Counted from the stretch's first letter, positions 1-8,985 are shown. The stretch is DNA of 64,000 nt from Bog-473 sp963717455 (GCA_963717455.1 OY970336.1:2294001-2358000), one strand, 5' to 3'. Numbers and translations: made by a program. Notes: generated by a model from the sequence alone, not told the origin.

Positions 1-2
1 CG

Positions 3-512
3 ATCCTCGACGAGGAGGGTGCGCCGGTCGAGCCCGGGGCGATCGGCGAGGTCTGCCTGGGGTCACCGGCCGTGATGGAGGGCTACTGGCGCAACAGCGG
101 GGCCAACGCCGACGCGTTCACCGAGGACGGCAGCGTCCGCACGGGCGACCTCGGCTGGGTGGACGAGCGGGGGCGGCTGCACTTGGCCGGTCGTAGCCGC
201 GAGCGCTACGTGCGCGGCGGCTACAACGTCTACCCGATGGAGGTCGAGGGCGTGCTGGCCGACCACCCCGACGTCGCGGCCGTCGCGGTGGTGAGCCGGA
301 ACGACCCGGTGATGGGCGAGATCGGCGTCGTCGTCGTCGTGCCCCAACCGGACGCGCCGACGCCCGAACTGGCGCAACTGAGGGACTTCGCGGCCGAACG
401 CCTCGCTCGCTACAAGCTGCCCGAGGACATGGTGGTGTTGAGCGCACTGCCGCTCACCGCCGGTGAGAAGGTGGACCGGCGGGCACTCGAGAGGCTGATC
501 GCCACCAGCTGA
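3..512 (+). CDS. AMP-dependent acyl-CoA synthetase/ligase, C-terminal part (5' end outside window)
   Basis: The gene is cut by the window edge; 169 residues remain and the frame is open from base 3. It holds the end of the adenylating domain (GEVCLGSPAVMEGYW near the start) and the hinge motif TGDLGWVDERGRLHLAGRSR. The small C-terminal domain follows, with YNVYPMEVE and the catalytic-lysine region GEKVDRRAL. These are hallmarks of the ANL superfamily, which activates carboxylic acids as acyl-AMP and then loads CoA. The substrate cannot be read from this fragment. The nearby acyl-CoA dehydrogenases, crotonase and CoA-transferase suggest a fatty-acid or aromatic acid catabolic setting, which is inference. 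Confidence 0.88.
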   Translation: MLDEEGAPVEPGAIGEVCLGSPAVMEGYWRNSGANADAFTEDGSVRTGDLGWVDERGRLHLAGRSRERYVRGGYNVYPMEVEGVLADHPDVAAVAVVSRNDPVMGEIGVVVVVPQPDAPTPELAQLRDFAAERLARYKLPEDMVVLSALPLTAGEKVDRRALERLIATS

Positions 513-692
513 CCTCGCCTGGGTCGCCGACGCCCACGTCGACACGCACGACCATTGGAACAACGCGTGCACAACGAAGCAAGGTTTTGGGCGACTTCCA
601 GCTTCATATAGTCAAAAGGTCCCATTCCTCCGAGGATGGTCCCTCCCGATACTGAGTACCTAGAAGGGGAAACTCAGAGGGGGGAAGACAGC

Positions 693-2171
693 GTGCGTCG
701 CCATGCCCGTCGCCGTGTCGCGGCACTGTTGCTGCCGATCGGCGCCATGATCATGAGCTCCATCGCAGCCGGGCTCGCGAGTGCACCCGCTGGAGCCGCC
801 GGGATCCTCCCCCCGGGGAACCCCGCCGCGAACATCGCGCCGGACAGCGGCGACTGGCTCTCCGCCATCAACTCCGCCGCTGCCCAGGAGGGCGTGGGAC
901 CCATGAACGTCTCGGAGTCGGCGTTGGCCTCGCTGCCGCTGCCCGAGCAGGTGTTCACCGTCGTGAACGACGAGCGCATCGACCGGGGCCTGCCACCGAT
1001 CGACTACATGACCTCACAGCTGGACGCGTACGCCCAGGGCGGCGCGAACTCGGGGACGGACCCGAGCTTCCCGACCGCGGTGACCGGTGGCGCGCCCATC
1101 ACCTTCGGCGGCTCCATCTGGGCCGGCGGACTCTCGTCCGTCCTCGAGGCCGACTACTACTGGATGTACGACGACGGGTGGGGCGGTTCCTCCACGACGA
1201 ACACCGCGTGCAGCCTCCTGACGCTGTCTGGGTGCTGGGGTCACCGCGACATCATCCTGCACCAGTTCGCCAACTGCCCGACCGGGCCCCCGGTTCTCTC
1301 CATGGGTGCGGCCTACTCGCCGTCGGGCTACGCCGCGGGGTCCATCGCCGCCATCTTCGTGAGCTCGTGTGCCCCGCCCGCCGATGTGACGATGTCCTGG
1401 GGTCAGGTGGCGGCCGCCGTCCAGTCGTCTTCGCGCACGGTCGGCATCGCGCCGCTCAGCAACGGGACGGGGTACTGGGAGGCCGAGGCGAACGGCACGG
1501 TCGCGGCCTTCGGGTCCGCCCAGGACCACGGGTCGCTGAGCGGTCAGCTCAACTCGCCGATCGTCGGCATCGCGGCCACGCCGGACGGCGGCGGGTACTG
1601 GCTGGTGGCCGCCGACGGCGGTGTCTTCAGTTTCGGTGACGCCGGCTTCTACGGATCGACGGGCTCACTGCGGCTCAACAGGCCGATCGTCGGCTTGGCA
1701 TCCACGCCCACCGGCAAGGGCTACTGGATGGTGGCCTCGGACGGCGGCATCTTCAGCTTCGGTGACGCACCCTTCTATGGTTCCATGGGCGGTACACCGA
1801 TCAACCAGCCCATCGTCGGCATCGCGGCCGATGCCAGGACGGGCGGGTACTGGGAGGTGGCCTCCGACGGAGGCATCTTCAGTTACAACGCCCCGTTCTT
1901 CGGGAGCACCGGCAGCATCAAGCTCAACAAGCCGATCGTGGGTATGGAAGCGTCTCCCAACGGCCAGGGCTACCGCTTCGTCGCCTCCGACGGCGGGATC
2001 TTCACCTTCGGGCAGGCGCCCTTCGACGGCTCCACCGGCAGCATGTCCCTGGTGGCCCCGGTCGTAGGCATGGCCCCGGACAACGTGACGAACGGCTACT
2101 GGATGGCGGCCGCAGACGGTGGCATCTTCACCTTCGGCGGGGCCTCCTACCTGGGCCGACTGGTCAATTAG
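693..2171 (+). CDS. Secreted CAP-like domain protein with GYW/DGGIFSFGDA repeat propeller
   Basis: This 492-residue protein is exported: an arginine-rich start is followed by a hydrophobic signal segment ending near APAGAAG. Residues of about 85-230 resemble a CAP/SCP domain, with NDERIDRGLPP followed later by the GCWGHRDIIL signature. Six repeats of about 47 residues then follow (GYW-x-VA-x-DGGIFSFGDAPFYGS type) and probably fold as a beta-propeller. The GTG at 693 was chosen because GGGGGAAGA lies just upstream and because the paralogue that follows then has the same length and N-terminus. An upstream ATG at 636 lacks these features. The extracellular function is unknown. Confidence 0.8.
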   Translation: MRRHARRRVAALLLPIGAMIMSSIAAGLASAPAGAAGILPPGNPAANIAPDSGDWLSAINSAAAQEGVGPMNVSESALASLPLPEQVFTVVNDERIDRGLPPIDYMTSQLDAYAQGGANSGTDPSFPTAVTGGAPITFGGSIWAGGLSSVLEADYYWMYDDGWGGSSTTNTACSLLTLSGCWGHRDIILHQFANCPTGPPVLSMGAAYSPSGYAAGSIAAIFVSSCAPPADVTMSWGQVAAAVQSSSRTVGIAPLSNGTGYWEAEANGTVAAFGSAQDHGSLSGQLNSPIVGIAATPDGGGYWLVAADGGVFSFGDAGFYGSTGSLRLNRPIVGLASTPTGKGYWMVASDGGIFSFGDAPFYGSMGGTPINQPIVGIAADARTGGYWEVASDGGIFSYNAPFFGSTGSIKLNKPIVGMEASPNGQGYRFVASDGGIFTFGQAPFDGSTGSMSLVAPVVGMAPDNVTNGYWMAAADGGIFTFGGASYLGRLVN

Positions 2172-2217
2172 CCGGCCCCGTGGTCGGGGCAGCTCGCCGA
2201 CAATTCCCCGGCTTTTT
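2171..2217 (+). terminator. Probable intrinsic terminator between the two paralogues
   Basis: An inverted repeat GCCGG (2171-2175)/CCGGC (2208-2212) encloses a second hairpin, CCCCG-TGGT-CGGGG, and is followed at once by TTTTT (2213-2217). It starts at the stop codon of the upstream gene. The outer loop is long, so its strength is uncertain. Confidence 0.45.
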
Positions 2218-2275
2218 GCTTTACCCCTTCCCGCCCCTGGCCGATAGGTGAACGAGGTCCACCGGGGGAGACATC

Positions 2276-3754
2276 GTGCGTCACCGTGCCCGTCGTCGAG
2301 CCGCACCACTGCTACTGCCGTTCGTCATCCTGATGACCGGCTCCATCGCGGCCGGACTGGTGGTTGGGCCCGCGGGCGCCGCCGGGATCCTGCCGCCTGC
2401 GACCCCTCCGGCGAACATCGCGCCGAGCAGCGCCGACTGGCTCACGTCGATCGACCGGGCCCGCGCCCAGGAGGGTGTCGGGAACATGCCGGTGTTCGAG
2501 TCGCAGCTGGACACCCTGCCCCTCGCCGAGCAGGTCTTCGCAGCGGTGAACGACGAGCGCATCGACCGGGGCCTGCCCCCGGTCGACGACATGACGGCGC
2601 AGCTCGACGCGTACGCCCAAGGCGGCGCGAACTCCGGGTCGGACCCGTCGTTCCCGAGCTCGCTGACCGGCGGCGCCCCCATCACGTTCGGCGGCTCCCT
2701 GTGGGCAGGTGGTATCTCGTCAGCGCTCGAGGCCGACTACTACTGGATGTACGACGACGGCTTCAGCGGGGCGTCGACGATCAACGCGTCCTGCACGCCG
2801 GCCTCACCGTCGGGCTGCTGGTCCCATCGCGCCATCATCCTGCACCAGTTCGCCGATTGCCCGACTGGCCCGCCCGTCCTGTCGATGGGGGCGGCCTACT
2901 CGCCAACCCGCGGGGGATCCATCGCCGTCGTCCTCGTCAGTTCGTGCGCGCCGCCCAGCGACGTCACGTTGTCCTGGGGCCAAGTGGCGCTCATCGACTG
3001 GCCCTCGCGCACGATCGGCATCGCGCCGCTGGGGAACGGGAGCGGCTACTGGGTGGCCGAGGCCGATGGCACGGTCGCCGGTTTCGGGTCGGCGCATGAC
3101 GAGGGCGCTCTGACGGGCGCGCTCAATTCGCCGATCGTCGGCATCGCGGCCACGCCCGACGGGGGCGGGTACTGGCTGGTGGCCGCCGACGGGGGCGTCT
3201 TCAACTACGGCGACGCCGCCTTCTACGGGTCGACGGGGTCGTTGCGCCTCGACAAGCCGATCGTCGGCATGGCCGCCACACCCGACGGCAGGGGGTACTG
3301 GCTGGTGGCCGCCGACGGCGGCATCTTCAGCTTCGGCGATGCCCCATTCTACGGTTCCATGGGCGGCGTACCCCTCGAACAGCCAATCGTCGGCGTGGCG
3401 GCGGACCCGGAGACGGGCGGCTACTGGGAGGTCGCCGCAGACGGCGGGATCTTCAGCTACCACGCGCCGTTCCTCGGGGGCACCGGGGGTCTCCATCTGA
3501 ACAAGCCGATCGTCGGCATGGAGGCATCACCCAGCGGCCACGGGTACCGTCTGGTGGCCTCCGACGGTGGGATCTTCACCTACGGGCAGGCGCCGTTCGA
3601 CGGCTCCACCGGGGGCCTGGCCCTGGTGGCCCCGGTGGTCGGCATGGCTGCGGACAACGTCACCAACGGATACTGGATGGCCGCCGCTGACGGTGGGATC
3701 TTCACCTTCGGCGGGGCCGCCTACCTGGGGCGCCTCGTCAGCTCGCTCGGTTAG
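2276..3754 (+). CDS. Secreted CAP-like domain protein with repeat propeller, tandem paralogue
   Basis: This is a second 492-residue protein, the same length as its upstream neighbour and alike throughout: arginine-rich N-terminus, signal segment ending near GPAGAAG, CAP-like region (NDERIDRGLPPVDD, later GCWSHRAIIL) and six GYW...DGGIFSFGDA repeats. The GTG start follows a GGGGGAG ribosome-binding site. The pair is a local duplication that has diverged across its whole length. Export is well supported. A role in cell-surface binding is possible from the repeat architecture but cannot be shown from the sequence. The next gene runs convergently and begins 13 bases beyond the stop. Confidence 0.8.
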   Translation: MRHRARRRAAPLLLPFVILMTGSIAAGLVVGPAGAAGILPPATPPANIAPSSADWLTSIDRARAQEGVGNMPVFESQLDTLPLAEQVFAAVNDERIDRGLPPVDDMTAQLDAYAQGGANSGSDPSFPSSLTGGAPITFGGSLWAGGISSALEADYYWMYDDGFSGASTINASCTPASPSGCWSHRAIILHQFADCPTGPPVLSMGAAYSPTRGGSIAVVLVSSCAPPSDVTLSWGQVALIDWPSRTIGIAPLGNGSGYWVAEADGTVAGFGSAHDEGALTGALNSPIVGIAATPDGGGYWLVAADGGVFNYGDAAFYGSTGSLRLDKPIVGMAATPDGRGYWLVAADGGIFSFGDAPFYGSMGGVPLEQPIVGVAADPETGGYWEVAADGGIFSYHAPFLGGTGGLHLNKPIVGMEASPSGHGYRLVASDGGIFTYGQAPFDGSTGGLALVAPVVGMAADNVTNGYWMAAADGGIFTFGGAAYLGRLVSSLG

Positions 3755-3766
3755 GGCGCGATCGGG

Positions 3767-4990
3767 TCAGACGACGCCTCGCTCGACCAGTTCGGCGAGC
3801 TCGCCTTCGCTCAGCCCCACCAGGTCGCACCACACCTCTCCGTTGTGCTCGCCGAGTCGGGGCGCCCCCGTGGGCACCGGTGTCGGGTGTTTCGCCAACC
3901 GGGGAAAGGGCGCCTGTTGGCGCACGGGGCCGATGACCGGATCGTCGACGGAGACGAGGTCGCCCCGGGCGGTCATGTGGGGGTCGGCGAAGATGTCGGC
4001 CGCGCTGTAGGCGGTTCCGACGGGCACGTCGTGCTCGACGCAGCGAGATGTGATCTCTTCTGCCGTCAGCGCCGAGGTCCACTCGGCGACGATGCCGTTG
4101 ATCTCGTCACCGCGTGACGCACGCTCGGCCAGCGTGGCGAACCTCGGGTCGGCGGCCAGGTCCGGTCGGCCCATGGCGGCGCACAGGCGCCCGAAGTTGG
4201 CGTCGGAGCCGGCGACGATGCACACGTAGAACCCGTCGGCCGTCGGGTAGTTGTCGAGCGGGGCCGAGTGCGACAGGCGGTTCCCCTCGCGCTGGCGGAC
4301 GATCCCGAGCCGGTCGTAGCCGGCGAGCGTCCACTCGAGGATCCGCAGGACCGCCCCGTACAGCGGCGCGTCGATGACCTCGCCATAACCTCCGTGGCCT
4401 TCGCCACCCGAGTCCCGGCCGTAGAGCGCCGCCACCGCGGCGAAGGCGGCGAACACGCCCGTCAGGTAGTCCGACACGGTCACGCCGGGACGCACCGGCG
4501 GCCGATCGGGATCGCCTGTGAGGTGCAGCAGGCCACCGAAGGCGATGCCGAGGCGGTCCAGGCCCGGTCGTGGCGCGTAGGGGCCGCTTTGCCCGAACAC
4601 GCTGATGCGCACGTACACGAGGTCGGCGGGCAGGTCGTCCGGGCCGAGGCCCCAGCGCTCCATGGTGCCGGGACGGAAGTTCTCGCACACGACGTCGGCT
4701 GTGGCCGCCAGCCGCTTGAACAGGTCCCGCCCTTCGGGGCGGCGCAGGTCGCAGGTGACGCCGCGCCGCCCGCGACCCTCGACGGCCCAGGACAGCGAGT
4801 AGTCGGGCCCGTCCTCGACGGGCACGAACGGCCCCATGGTCCGCATGAAGTCGCCTTCGCCGGGGAGCTCGACCTTGATCACGTCTGCCCCCAGCTCGCC
4901 GAGGAGGCCGGCGCAGAACGGCGCGGAGATGCGCGTACCCACGTCGACCACCCGGATACCGGCGAGCGGCCCGTCACCCGGGCCGCTCAT
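3767..4990 (-). CDS. CaiB/BaiF family CoA-transferase
   Basis: This 407-residue protein is a class III CoA-transferase, moving CoA between carboxylic acids through a mixed anhydride on an aspartate. Family marks are GTRISAPFCAGLLGELGADVIKVE at the N-terminus (residues about 18-41), CENFRPGTMERWGL, and the DYLTG segment after PGVTVS that carries the usual catalytic Asp. The length is normal for the family. Its start overlaps the stop of the crotonase gene by 4 bases (ATGA), so the two are translationally coupled in one operon read from right to left. The substrate is unknown; the context suggests acyl-CoA catabolism. Confidence 0.9.
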   Translation of the reverse strand: MSGPGDGPLAGIRVVDVGTRISAPFCAGLLGELGADVIKVELPGEGDFMRTMGPFVPVEDGPDYSLSWAVEGRGRRGVTCDLRRPEGRDLFKRLAATADVVCENFRPGTMERWGLGPDDLPADLVYVRISVFGQSGPYAPRPGLDRLGIAFGGLLHLTGDPDRPPVRPGVTVSDYLTGVFAAFAAVAALYGRDSGGEGHGGYGEVIDAPLYGAVLRILEWTLAGYDRLGIVRQREGNRLSHSAPLDNYPTADGFYVCIVAGSDANFGRLCAAMGRPDLAADPRFATLAERASRGDEINGIVAEWTSALTAEEITSRCVEHDVPVGTAYSAADIFADPHMTARGDLVSVDDPVIGPVRQQAPFPRLAKHPTPVPTGAPRLGEHNGEVWCDLVGLSEGELAELVERGVV

Positions 4991-5838
4991 GCGCCGGGTT
5001 CCGGGTGGCCCTTGTCCCGCTCGGCCATGACCTCCCGCATGGAACCCTTCGCTTTACGTGCCGCCAGCGCGTCGAGCGCGGTGGCCGAGTTGTGGACCCA
5101 GTGGTGCGCCATGAAGTGGTACTTGAGGGCGTCCCGCTTGCCCATCAGGGTGGCGGTCTGGTTGATCGTGTCCTTGACCGTCTGGGCCGTCACGGGCGGG
5201 ACCAGGGCTATCCGGTCGGCCAGCTCGTGCGCCGCAGCAGCCAGCCCCGCCCGCGGGACCACCCGGTTGACCAGGCCGAGCCGCCACGCCTCCTGGGCGT
5301 CGATGGTGTCACCGGTCAGCAGGAACTCCTTGGCCTTGCGGATCCCGAGCTCCCAGGGCTCCACGAGGAGCTCCACGCCGGCGCCGGTCAGACGAAGCAC
5401 CGGATTGGAGAAGACGGCATCGTCGGAGGCGACGATGAGGTCGCACATGGCGGCGAGCATGAGGCCGGCGGCGATGCAGCTGCCCTGCACGGCGGCGATC
5501 GTCGGCTTGCGAAAGTCATGGATGCGGAGGCAGCGGTCGAAGTACATCGTCTTCTCGTGGTGGAACTTGCCCTCCGGGGTGTCGCGCAGGGCGACCCAGG
5601 GGTCGTCCCCTTCTCCGCTGACGAGCGCCTTCAGGTCGTGACCCGAGGAGAAGTGCTTGCCCGCACCGGCGAGGATGACGACACGCACGTCGTCGTCGGC
5701 GTCGGCGCGGTCGAAGGCGGCGTCGAGCTCGTCGATCAACCGGGAGTCCTGCGCGTTGGCGACATCGGGCCGGTTCATCGTGATGGTGGCCACTGGACCA
5801 TCGGTCTCGTAGCGGATCGTCTCGAACTCCTCTGCCAT
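4987..5838 (-). CDS. Crotonase-fold protein (enoyl-CoA hydratase/isomerase family) lacking both usual glutamates
   Basis: This 283-residue protein has the crotonase fold. SSGHDLKAL forms the first oxyanion-hole segment and QGSCIAAGLMLAAMCDLIVAS the second. In classical enoyl-CoA hydratase the two catalytic glutamates sit in GGGCELAMMCD and QPEI; here the corresponding stretches read AAGLMLAAMCD and NPVLRL, so both are replaced. Simple hydration is therefore unlikely, and an isomerase, thioesterase or other crotonase reaction is possible. The ATG at 5838 (MAEEFETI) was chosen because AGGAGG sits 9 bases upstream; the frame is open further upstream but that part looks non-coding. It is coupled to the CoA-transferase gene. 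Confidence 0.85.
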   Translation of the reverse strand: MAEEFETIRYETDGPVATITMNRPDVANAQDSRLIDELDAAFDRADADDDVRVVILAGAGKHFSSGHDLKALVSGEGDDPWVALRDTPEGKFHHEKTMYFDRCLRIHDFRKPTIAAVQGSCIAAGLMLAAMCDLIVASDDAVFSNPVLRLTGAGVELLVEPWELGIRKAKEFLLTGDTIDAQEAWRLGLVNRVVPRAGLAAAAHELADRIALVPPVTAQTVKDTINQTATLMGKRDALKYHFMAHHWVHNSATALDALAARKAKGSMREVMAERDKGHPEPGA

Positions 5839-5897
5839 CTCACCCATCCTCCTGTGCCAGCCATCCTGCCGCGCCGCGCCTGCGGCACCGGTGACGC

Positions 5898-7046
5898 TCA
5901 ACCCCTGGGGAGCCCCAGGACGCGCTCGCCCACCAGTGTCCGCTGGATCTCGTTGGTCCCGGCGAAGATGGAGGACGCCTGGTAATACAGCCACGAGCGC
6001 TGCCATGCGCCGTCGTCGGGGTTCCCGGGGGCCCCCTCCCAGAGCGGTGCGGCGGGACCAAGCACGTCGAGCGCCGTCTGGTGGAGCCGCTTGGACATCT
6101 CGCTCCAGTACAGCTTGAGCGCGCTGCCCTCCGGCCCCGGTGCCTCGCCCTTGGACAGGCGTGTGAGCGAGCGCCAGTTGTGGAGCTGGAAGAGGCGAAC
6201 CTCCGTTGCGGCCTGCGCCAGCTGCTGGCGCAGGCGCCAGTCGTCGAAGCTGCCGTTGCCATGGGCCAGGCGGAGCAACTCATCGATGAGTTGCGCGTGG
6301 ATCACCAGCTGGCGGGGGTTGATGCCGCGTTCGTGTGCCAGCGTCGAGCCGGCGATCGTCCATCCCTCGCCCTCGTTGCCCACCCGCTGCTCGGCCGGTA
6401 CGAAGACGTCGTGCAGTTCGACCTCGTTGAACTCGGCCTCGCCGGTCGACTGCACCAACGGGTGCACCTCGACGCCGTCGGCGTGCATGTCGACGATCAG
6501 TGCCGTGATGCCCTGTTGGCGCTTCGGTGCGTCGGGGTCGGAGCGGGTGAGGCAGAGCCCCCAGTCGGCGAACTGCGCATAGGACGTCCAGACCTTGCGG
6601 CCGGTGACACGGTAACCGCCGTCGGCGGGGACGGCACGCGTCGTCAGCGACGCCAGGTCGCTCCCGGCGTCGGGCTCGCTGAAGAGCTGGCACCACAGCT
6701 CGGAGGCCGAGAGGATCCGGGGGAGGAAGCGCTCCTTCTGGGCGGCCGTCCCATGGGCCAGCAGCGTCGGCCCCACGAGGTTGATGCCGATGCGCCCGAC
6801 GAGCTCGGGAGCCCGCGCCCGGGCCAGCTCCTCGATCACGACGTAGTTCTCGAGCGCGCCCAGGCCGCGGCCGCCGTACTCCTCGGGCCACGTGATGCCC
6901 ACCCAGCCGTCGGCCGCCAGGTCACCCTGCCAGCTCCGCCCGAAGGCCACGGCGTCGGCCAGGTCGTCGAAGCGGGGCGGCAGCCCGACACCGTAGGGCC
7001 AGGGGAGGTGCTCCGTCAGCCAGGCCCGGAACGCGTTGCGCAGCAC
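5898..7046 (-). CDS. Acyl-CoA dehydrogenase (start region probably frameshifted)
   Basis: This 382-residue FAD enzyme catalyses alpha,beta-oxidation of acyl-CoA. Signatures are CQLFSEPDAGSDLASL and VTGRKVWTSYAQ (FAD and substrate binding) and the C-terminal FAGTNEIQR segment, where many family members carry Glu in place of the Ala before GT. The frame opens at a GTG (7046) with no sensible spacing from AGGAG. Just upstream, ATG at 7077 reads MDLT, and after skipping one base the frame continues ATAEQEVLRNAFRAWL. That is a textbook acyl-CoA dehydrogenase N-terminus, so the true start is probably 7077 with an indel near 7065. It is divergent from a second acyl-CoA dehydrogenase gene, and the two may form a heteromer. 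Confidence 0.88.
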   Translation of the reverse strand: MLRNAFRAWLTEHLPWPYGVGLPPRFDDLADAVAFGRSWQGDLAADGWVGITWPEEYGGRGLGALENYVVIEELARARAPELVGRIGINLVGPTLLAHGTAAQKERFLPRILSASELWCQLFSEPDAGSDLASLTTRAVPADGGYRVTGRKVWTSYAQFADWGLCLTRSDPDAPKRQQGITALIVDMHADGVEVHPLVQSTGEAEFNEVELHDVFVPAEQRVGNEGEGWTIAGSTLAHERGINPRQLVIHAQLIDELLRLAHGNGSFDDWRLRQQLAQAATEVRLFQLHNWRSLTRLSKGEAPGPEGSALKLYWSEMSKRLHQTALDVLGPAAPLWEGAPGNPDDGAWQRSWLYYQASSIFAGTNEIQRTLVGERVLGLPRG

Positions 7047-7131
7047 CTCCTGCTCAGCGGTGGCGCGTCAGATCCATCCGCGGCAGCATGGCACAGCCCG
7101 CGACGGGTGACACCTCTGTGAGGGATGACCG

Positions 7132-7137
7132 TAGACT
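7132..7137 (+). promoter_or_regulatory. Putative -10 element TAGACT of a leaderless gene
   Basis: TAGACT lies 8 bases before the GTG at 7146. The same TAnnnT-to-start spacing recurs at many genes here. Confidence 0.45.
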
Positions 7138-7145
7138 GCGCCGCC

Positions 7146-8309
7146 GTGGACTTCGACCTCTCCGCTGATCAGCGGGCCCTGCGCGACGCGGCGGCCGTGC
7201 TGCTGGACCGGACGGCCGGGCACGACGCGCTGCGGGCCCGGGTGGGGACGGGCGCTGTCGTAGGGACGCTTCCCGGTGCGGGCGACGTGCGGTCGGACGC
7301 CGTAGCCCCTGGGCGCGGCGATGCGCCACGGGGATACGACGCCGCGGTGTGGTCGGCCATGGCCGAGCAGGGTTGGCTCGCCCTCGAGCTGCCCGAGGAC
7401 GAGGAGGGTCTCGGACTCGGCATGGTGGAGGTCGCCGTGCTCTGCGAAGAGGTCGGACGGCGCCTGGTGGCGGCGCCCTTCCTCGCCTCAATCGTGGCGT
7501 TGGGGGCGCTGTCCGGGCCCGAGGCGCGGGCGGACGAGGGGACCAAGGAGTGGCGAGAGGGGTTGAGCCGGGGCGCGGCGGTCGGCTGCGTCGCCTACGC
7601 ACCCGGCACGATCTCGGCGTTCGGATCCGGGGCGGACGTCCGGCTCACCGGTGCATCGGCGCCCACCGTCTACGCCCCCTCGGCGGACGTGGCGGTGGTC
7701 GCTGCCAGCGGCGCCGTCTACGCAGTTGACCTCCGCAGTGAGGGCCGGCCCGATGCGGTCCCGGCCATGGACCGCACGAGGGAGCTGGGCGTCCTGGCCT
7801 TCGACGAGACACCGGCGCGACGCCTGGGCGGCGCGGACGCAGTGGAGCTGCTCGTGGACCGTGCCGCCACGCTGGTCAGCGCGGAGATGCTCGGTGCGGC
7901 CGACCGGGTGCTGTCGATGACGGTCGACTACGCCAAGGACCGCGTCCAGTTCGGCAAGCCCATCGGCTCCTTCCAGGCCGTCAAGCACATGCTGGCGGAC
8001 GCCCTGGTGGACGTCGAGGGGATGCGCTCGACGGTGTACTACGCCGCGTGGTGTGCCGCCGCCGGCGACCCGGACCGGTCCCTGTCGGCCAGCATGGCCA
8101 AGGCGTGGTGCTCGGATGCGTCGCGGCGCGTCATGGCCGCCGGTCTGCAGGTCCACGGCGGCATCGGCTTCACCTGGGAGCACGACATGCACCTGTACGT
8201 GAAGCGCGCCCAGCTCGATCAGGTCAGCTTCGGCGACGCCGCGTTCCACCGCGACCGCATCGCGTCGATGTTGCGCGACCGGTTGGACTCGGGCCAGACG
8301 ATCTCCTGA
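7146..8309 (+). CDS. Acyl-CoA dehydrogenase family protein
   Basis: This 387-residue protein begins DFDLSADQRALRDAAAVLL, typical of the family. It contains KDRVQFGKPIGSFQAVKHMLAD, the helix that contacts FAD, and VHGGIGFTWEHDMHLYVKRA near the C-terminus. It belongs to the shorter, divergent branch often found as one half of alpha2-beta2 acyl-CoA dehydrogenases acting on CoA esters of bulky side chains. Pairing with the divergently transcribed dehydrogenase gene to its left is inference. GTG 7146 is preferred because it matches the local leaderless pattern and the family N-terminus; an in-frame ATG at 7125 would add seven residues. Confidence 0.88.
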   Translation: MDFDLSADQRALRDAAAVLLDRTAGHDALRARVGTGAVVGTLPGAGDVRSDAVAPGRGDAPRGYDAAVWSAMAEQGWLALELPEDEEGLGLGMVEVAVLCEEVGRRLVAAPFLASIVALGALSGPEARADEGTKEWREGLSRGAAVGCVAYAPGTISAFGSGADVRLTGASAPTVYAPSADVAVVAASGAVYAVDLRSEGRPDAVPAMDRTRELGVLAFDETPARRLGGADAVELLVDRAATLVSAEMLGAADRVLSMTVDYAKDRVQFGKPIGSFQAVKHMLADALVDVEGMRSTVYYAAWCAAAGDPDRSLSASMAKAWCSDASRRVMAAGLQVHGGIGFTWEHDMHLYVKRAQLDQVSFGDAAFHRDRIASMLRDRLDSGQTIS

Positions 8310-8321
8310 GGTCCGGCGCCC

Positions 8322-8978
8322 TCACGAGCCGAGGCTACGGGTGGGTGTGCCGTTGATCCGGAGCAGCACCAGTGCCTCACCCTCCGCTCCGTGCGCGGCC
8401 TCGGTCCCGTTGCTCAGCCTCTGGGGCGGCACGACGACCGTCAGGCGGACGCTGACGAGGTAGCCCGATCGCACGACGGCCCTCTCGAGGACCTGACCGC
8501 GCACGGACGTCGGGTGTGGCTCGCAGGACGAGGTCGTCGTGCGCGGCACCCGGGCGGAGTACGCAGCGAGGGACTCGGTTCGTGTATAGCCGCTGCCGTT
8601 CCCCGTCCACGCTGTCGTCCCGCCGACGATCGCCGTGTACTCCCTCAGCGCGCAGGTGATGGCCGCCGGATCGAGGACGGCCAGCAGCCTGGTCGACCCG
8701 GCGGCGACCTGGTAGACGGCCATGTGCTGCGGGGGGACGTACCCGACGAGACGCACCTGCGTGAGCGCCCCGGACCCGGCGCCGGCCGAGAGCGTGCTGA
8801 CGAGATCCATGGCGAACGACGTCGACCCCGTCGGGGACCCGAACGTCTCGGTCGACGCGTTCTGCACGGTCAGGGTGGCGCCGCTCGGTGCGGACGACGC
8901 GCCGAGCACGGCGAAGCCGAGGGTCGCCAGCGCGAGGACGGCAAGCAGCGCCAGAGGGATCAGGTTGCGGCGAGGCAC
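8322..8978 (-). CDS. Signal-anchored protein of unknown function
   Basis: This 218-residue protein starts with basic residues and one hydrophobic segment (LIPLALLAVLALATLGFAVLG, residues about 6-26), so it is anchored in or exported across the membrane. The rest is rich in Thr, Ser, Val and Ala, with two cysteines spaced as in a disulfide pair (CALREY and SSCEPH). No catalytic motif was recognised. The GTG at 8978 was chosen because the signal segment starts there and a TAGCGT hexamer lies 7 bases upstream; the longer open frame upstream overlaps the acyl-CoA ligase gene and does not look coding. Confidence 0.65.
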   Translation of the reverse strand: MPRRNLIPLALLAVLALATLGFAVLGASSAPSGATLTVQNASTETFGSPTGSTSFAMDLVSTLSAGAGSGALTQVRLVGYVPPQHMAVYQVAAGSTRLLAVLDPAAITCALREYTAIVGGTTAWTGNGSGYTRTESLAAYSARVPRTTTSSCEPHPTSVRGQVLERAVVRSGYLVSVRLTVVVPPQRLSNGTEAAHGAEGEALVLLRINGTPTRSLGS

Positions 8979-8985
8979 GCGCCAA

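Noticed and set aside
2171..2275. Riboswitch or structured RNA in the gap between the two CAP-like genes
   Set aside because: The visible structure is explained by a terminator hairpin with a T-run; no known aptamer pattern was recognised.
7054..7602. Arginine/proline-rich open frame on the minus strand over the acyl-CoA dehydrogenase start
   Set aside because: Composition is that of antisense high-GC DNA. Only its last few codons (MDLT) are of interest, as the probable true start of the neighbouring dehydrogenase.
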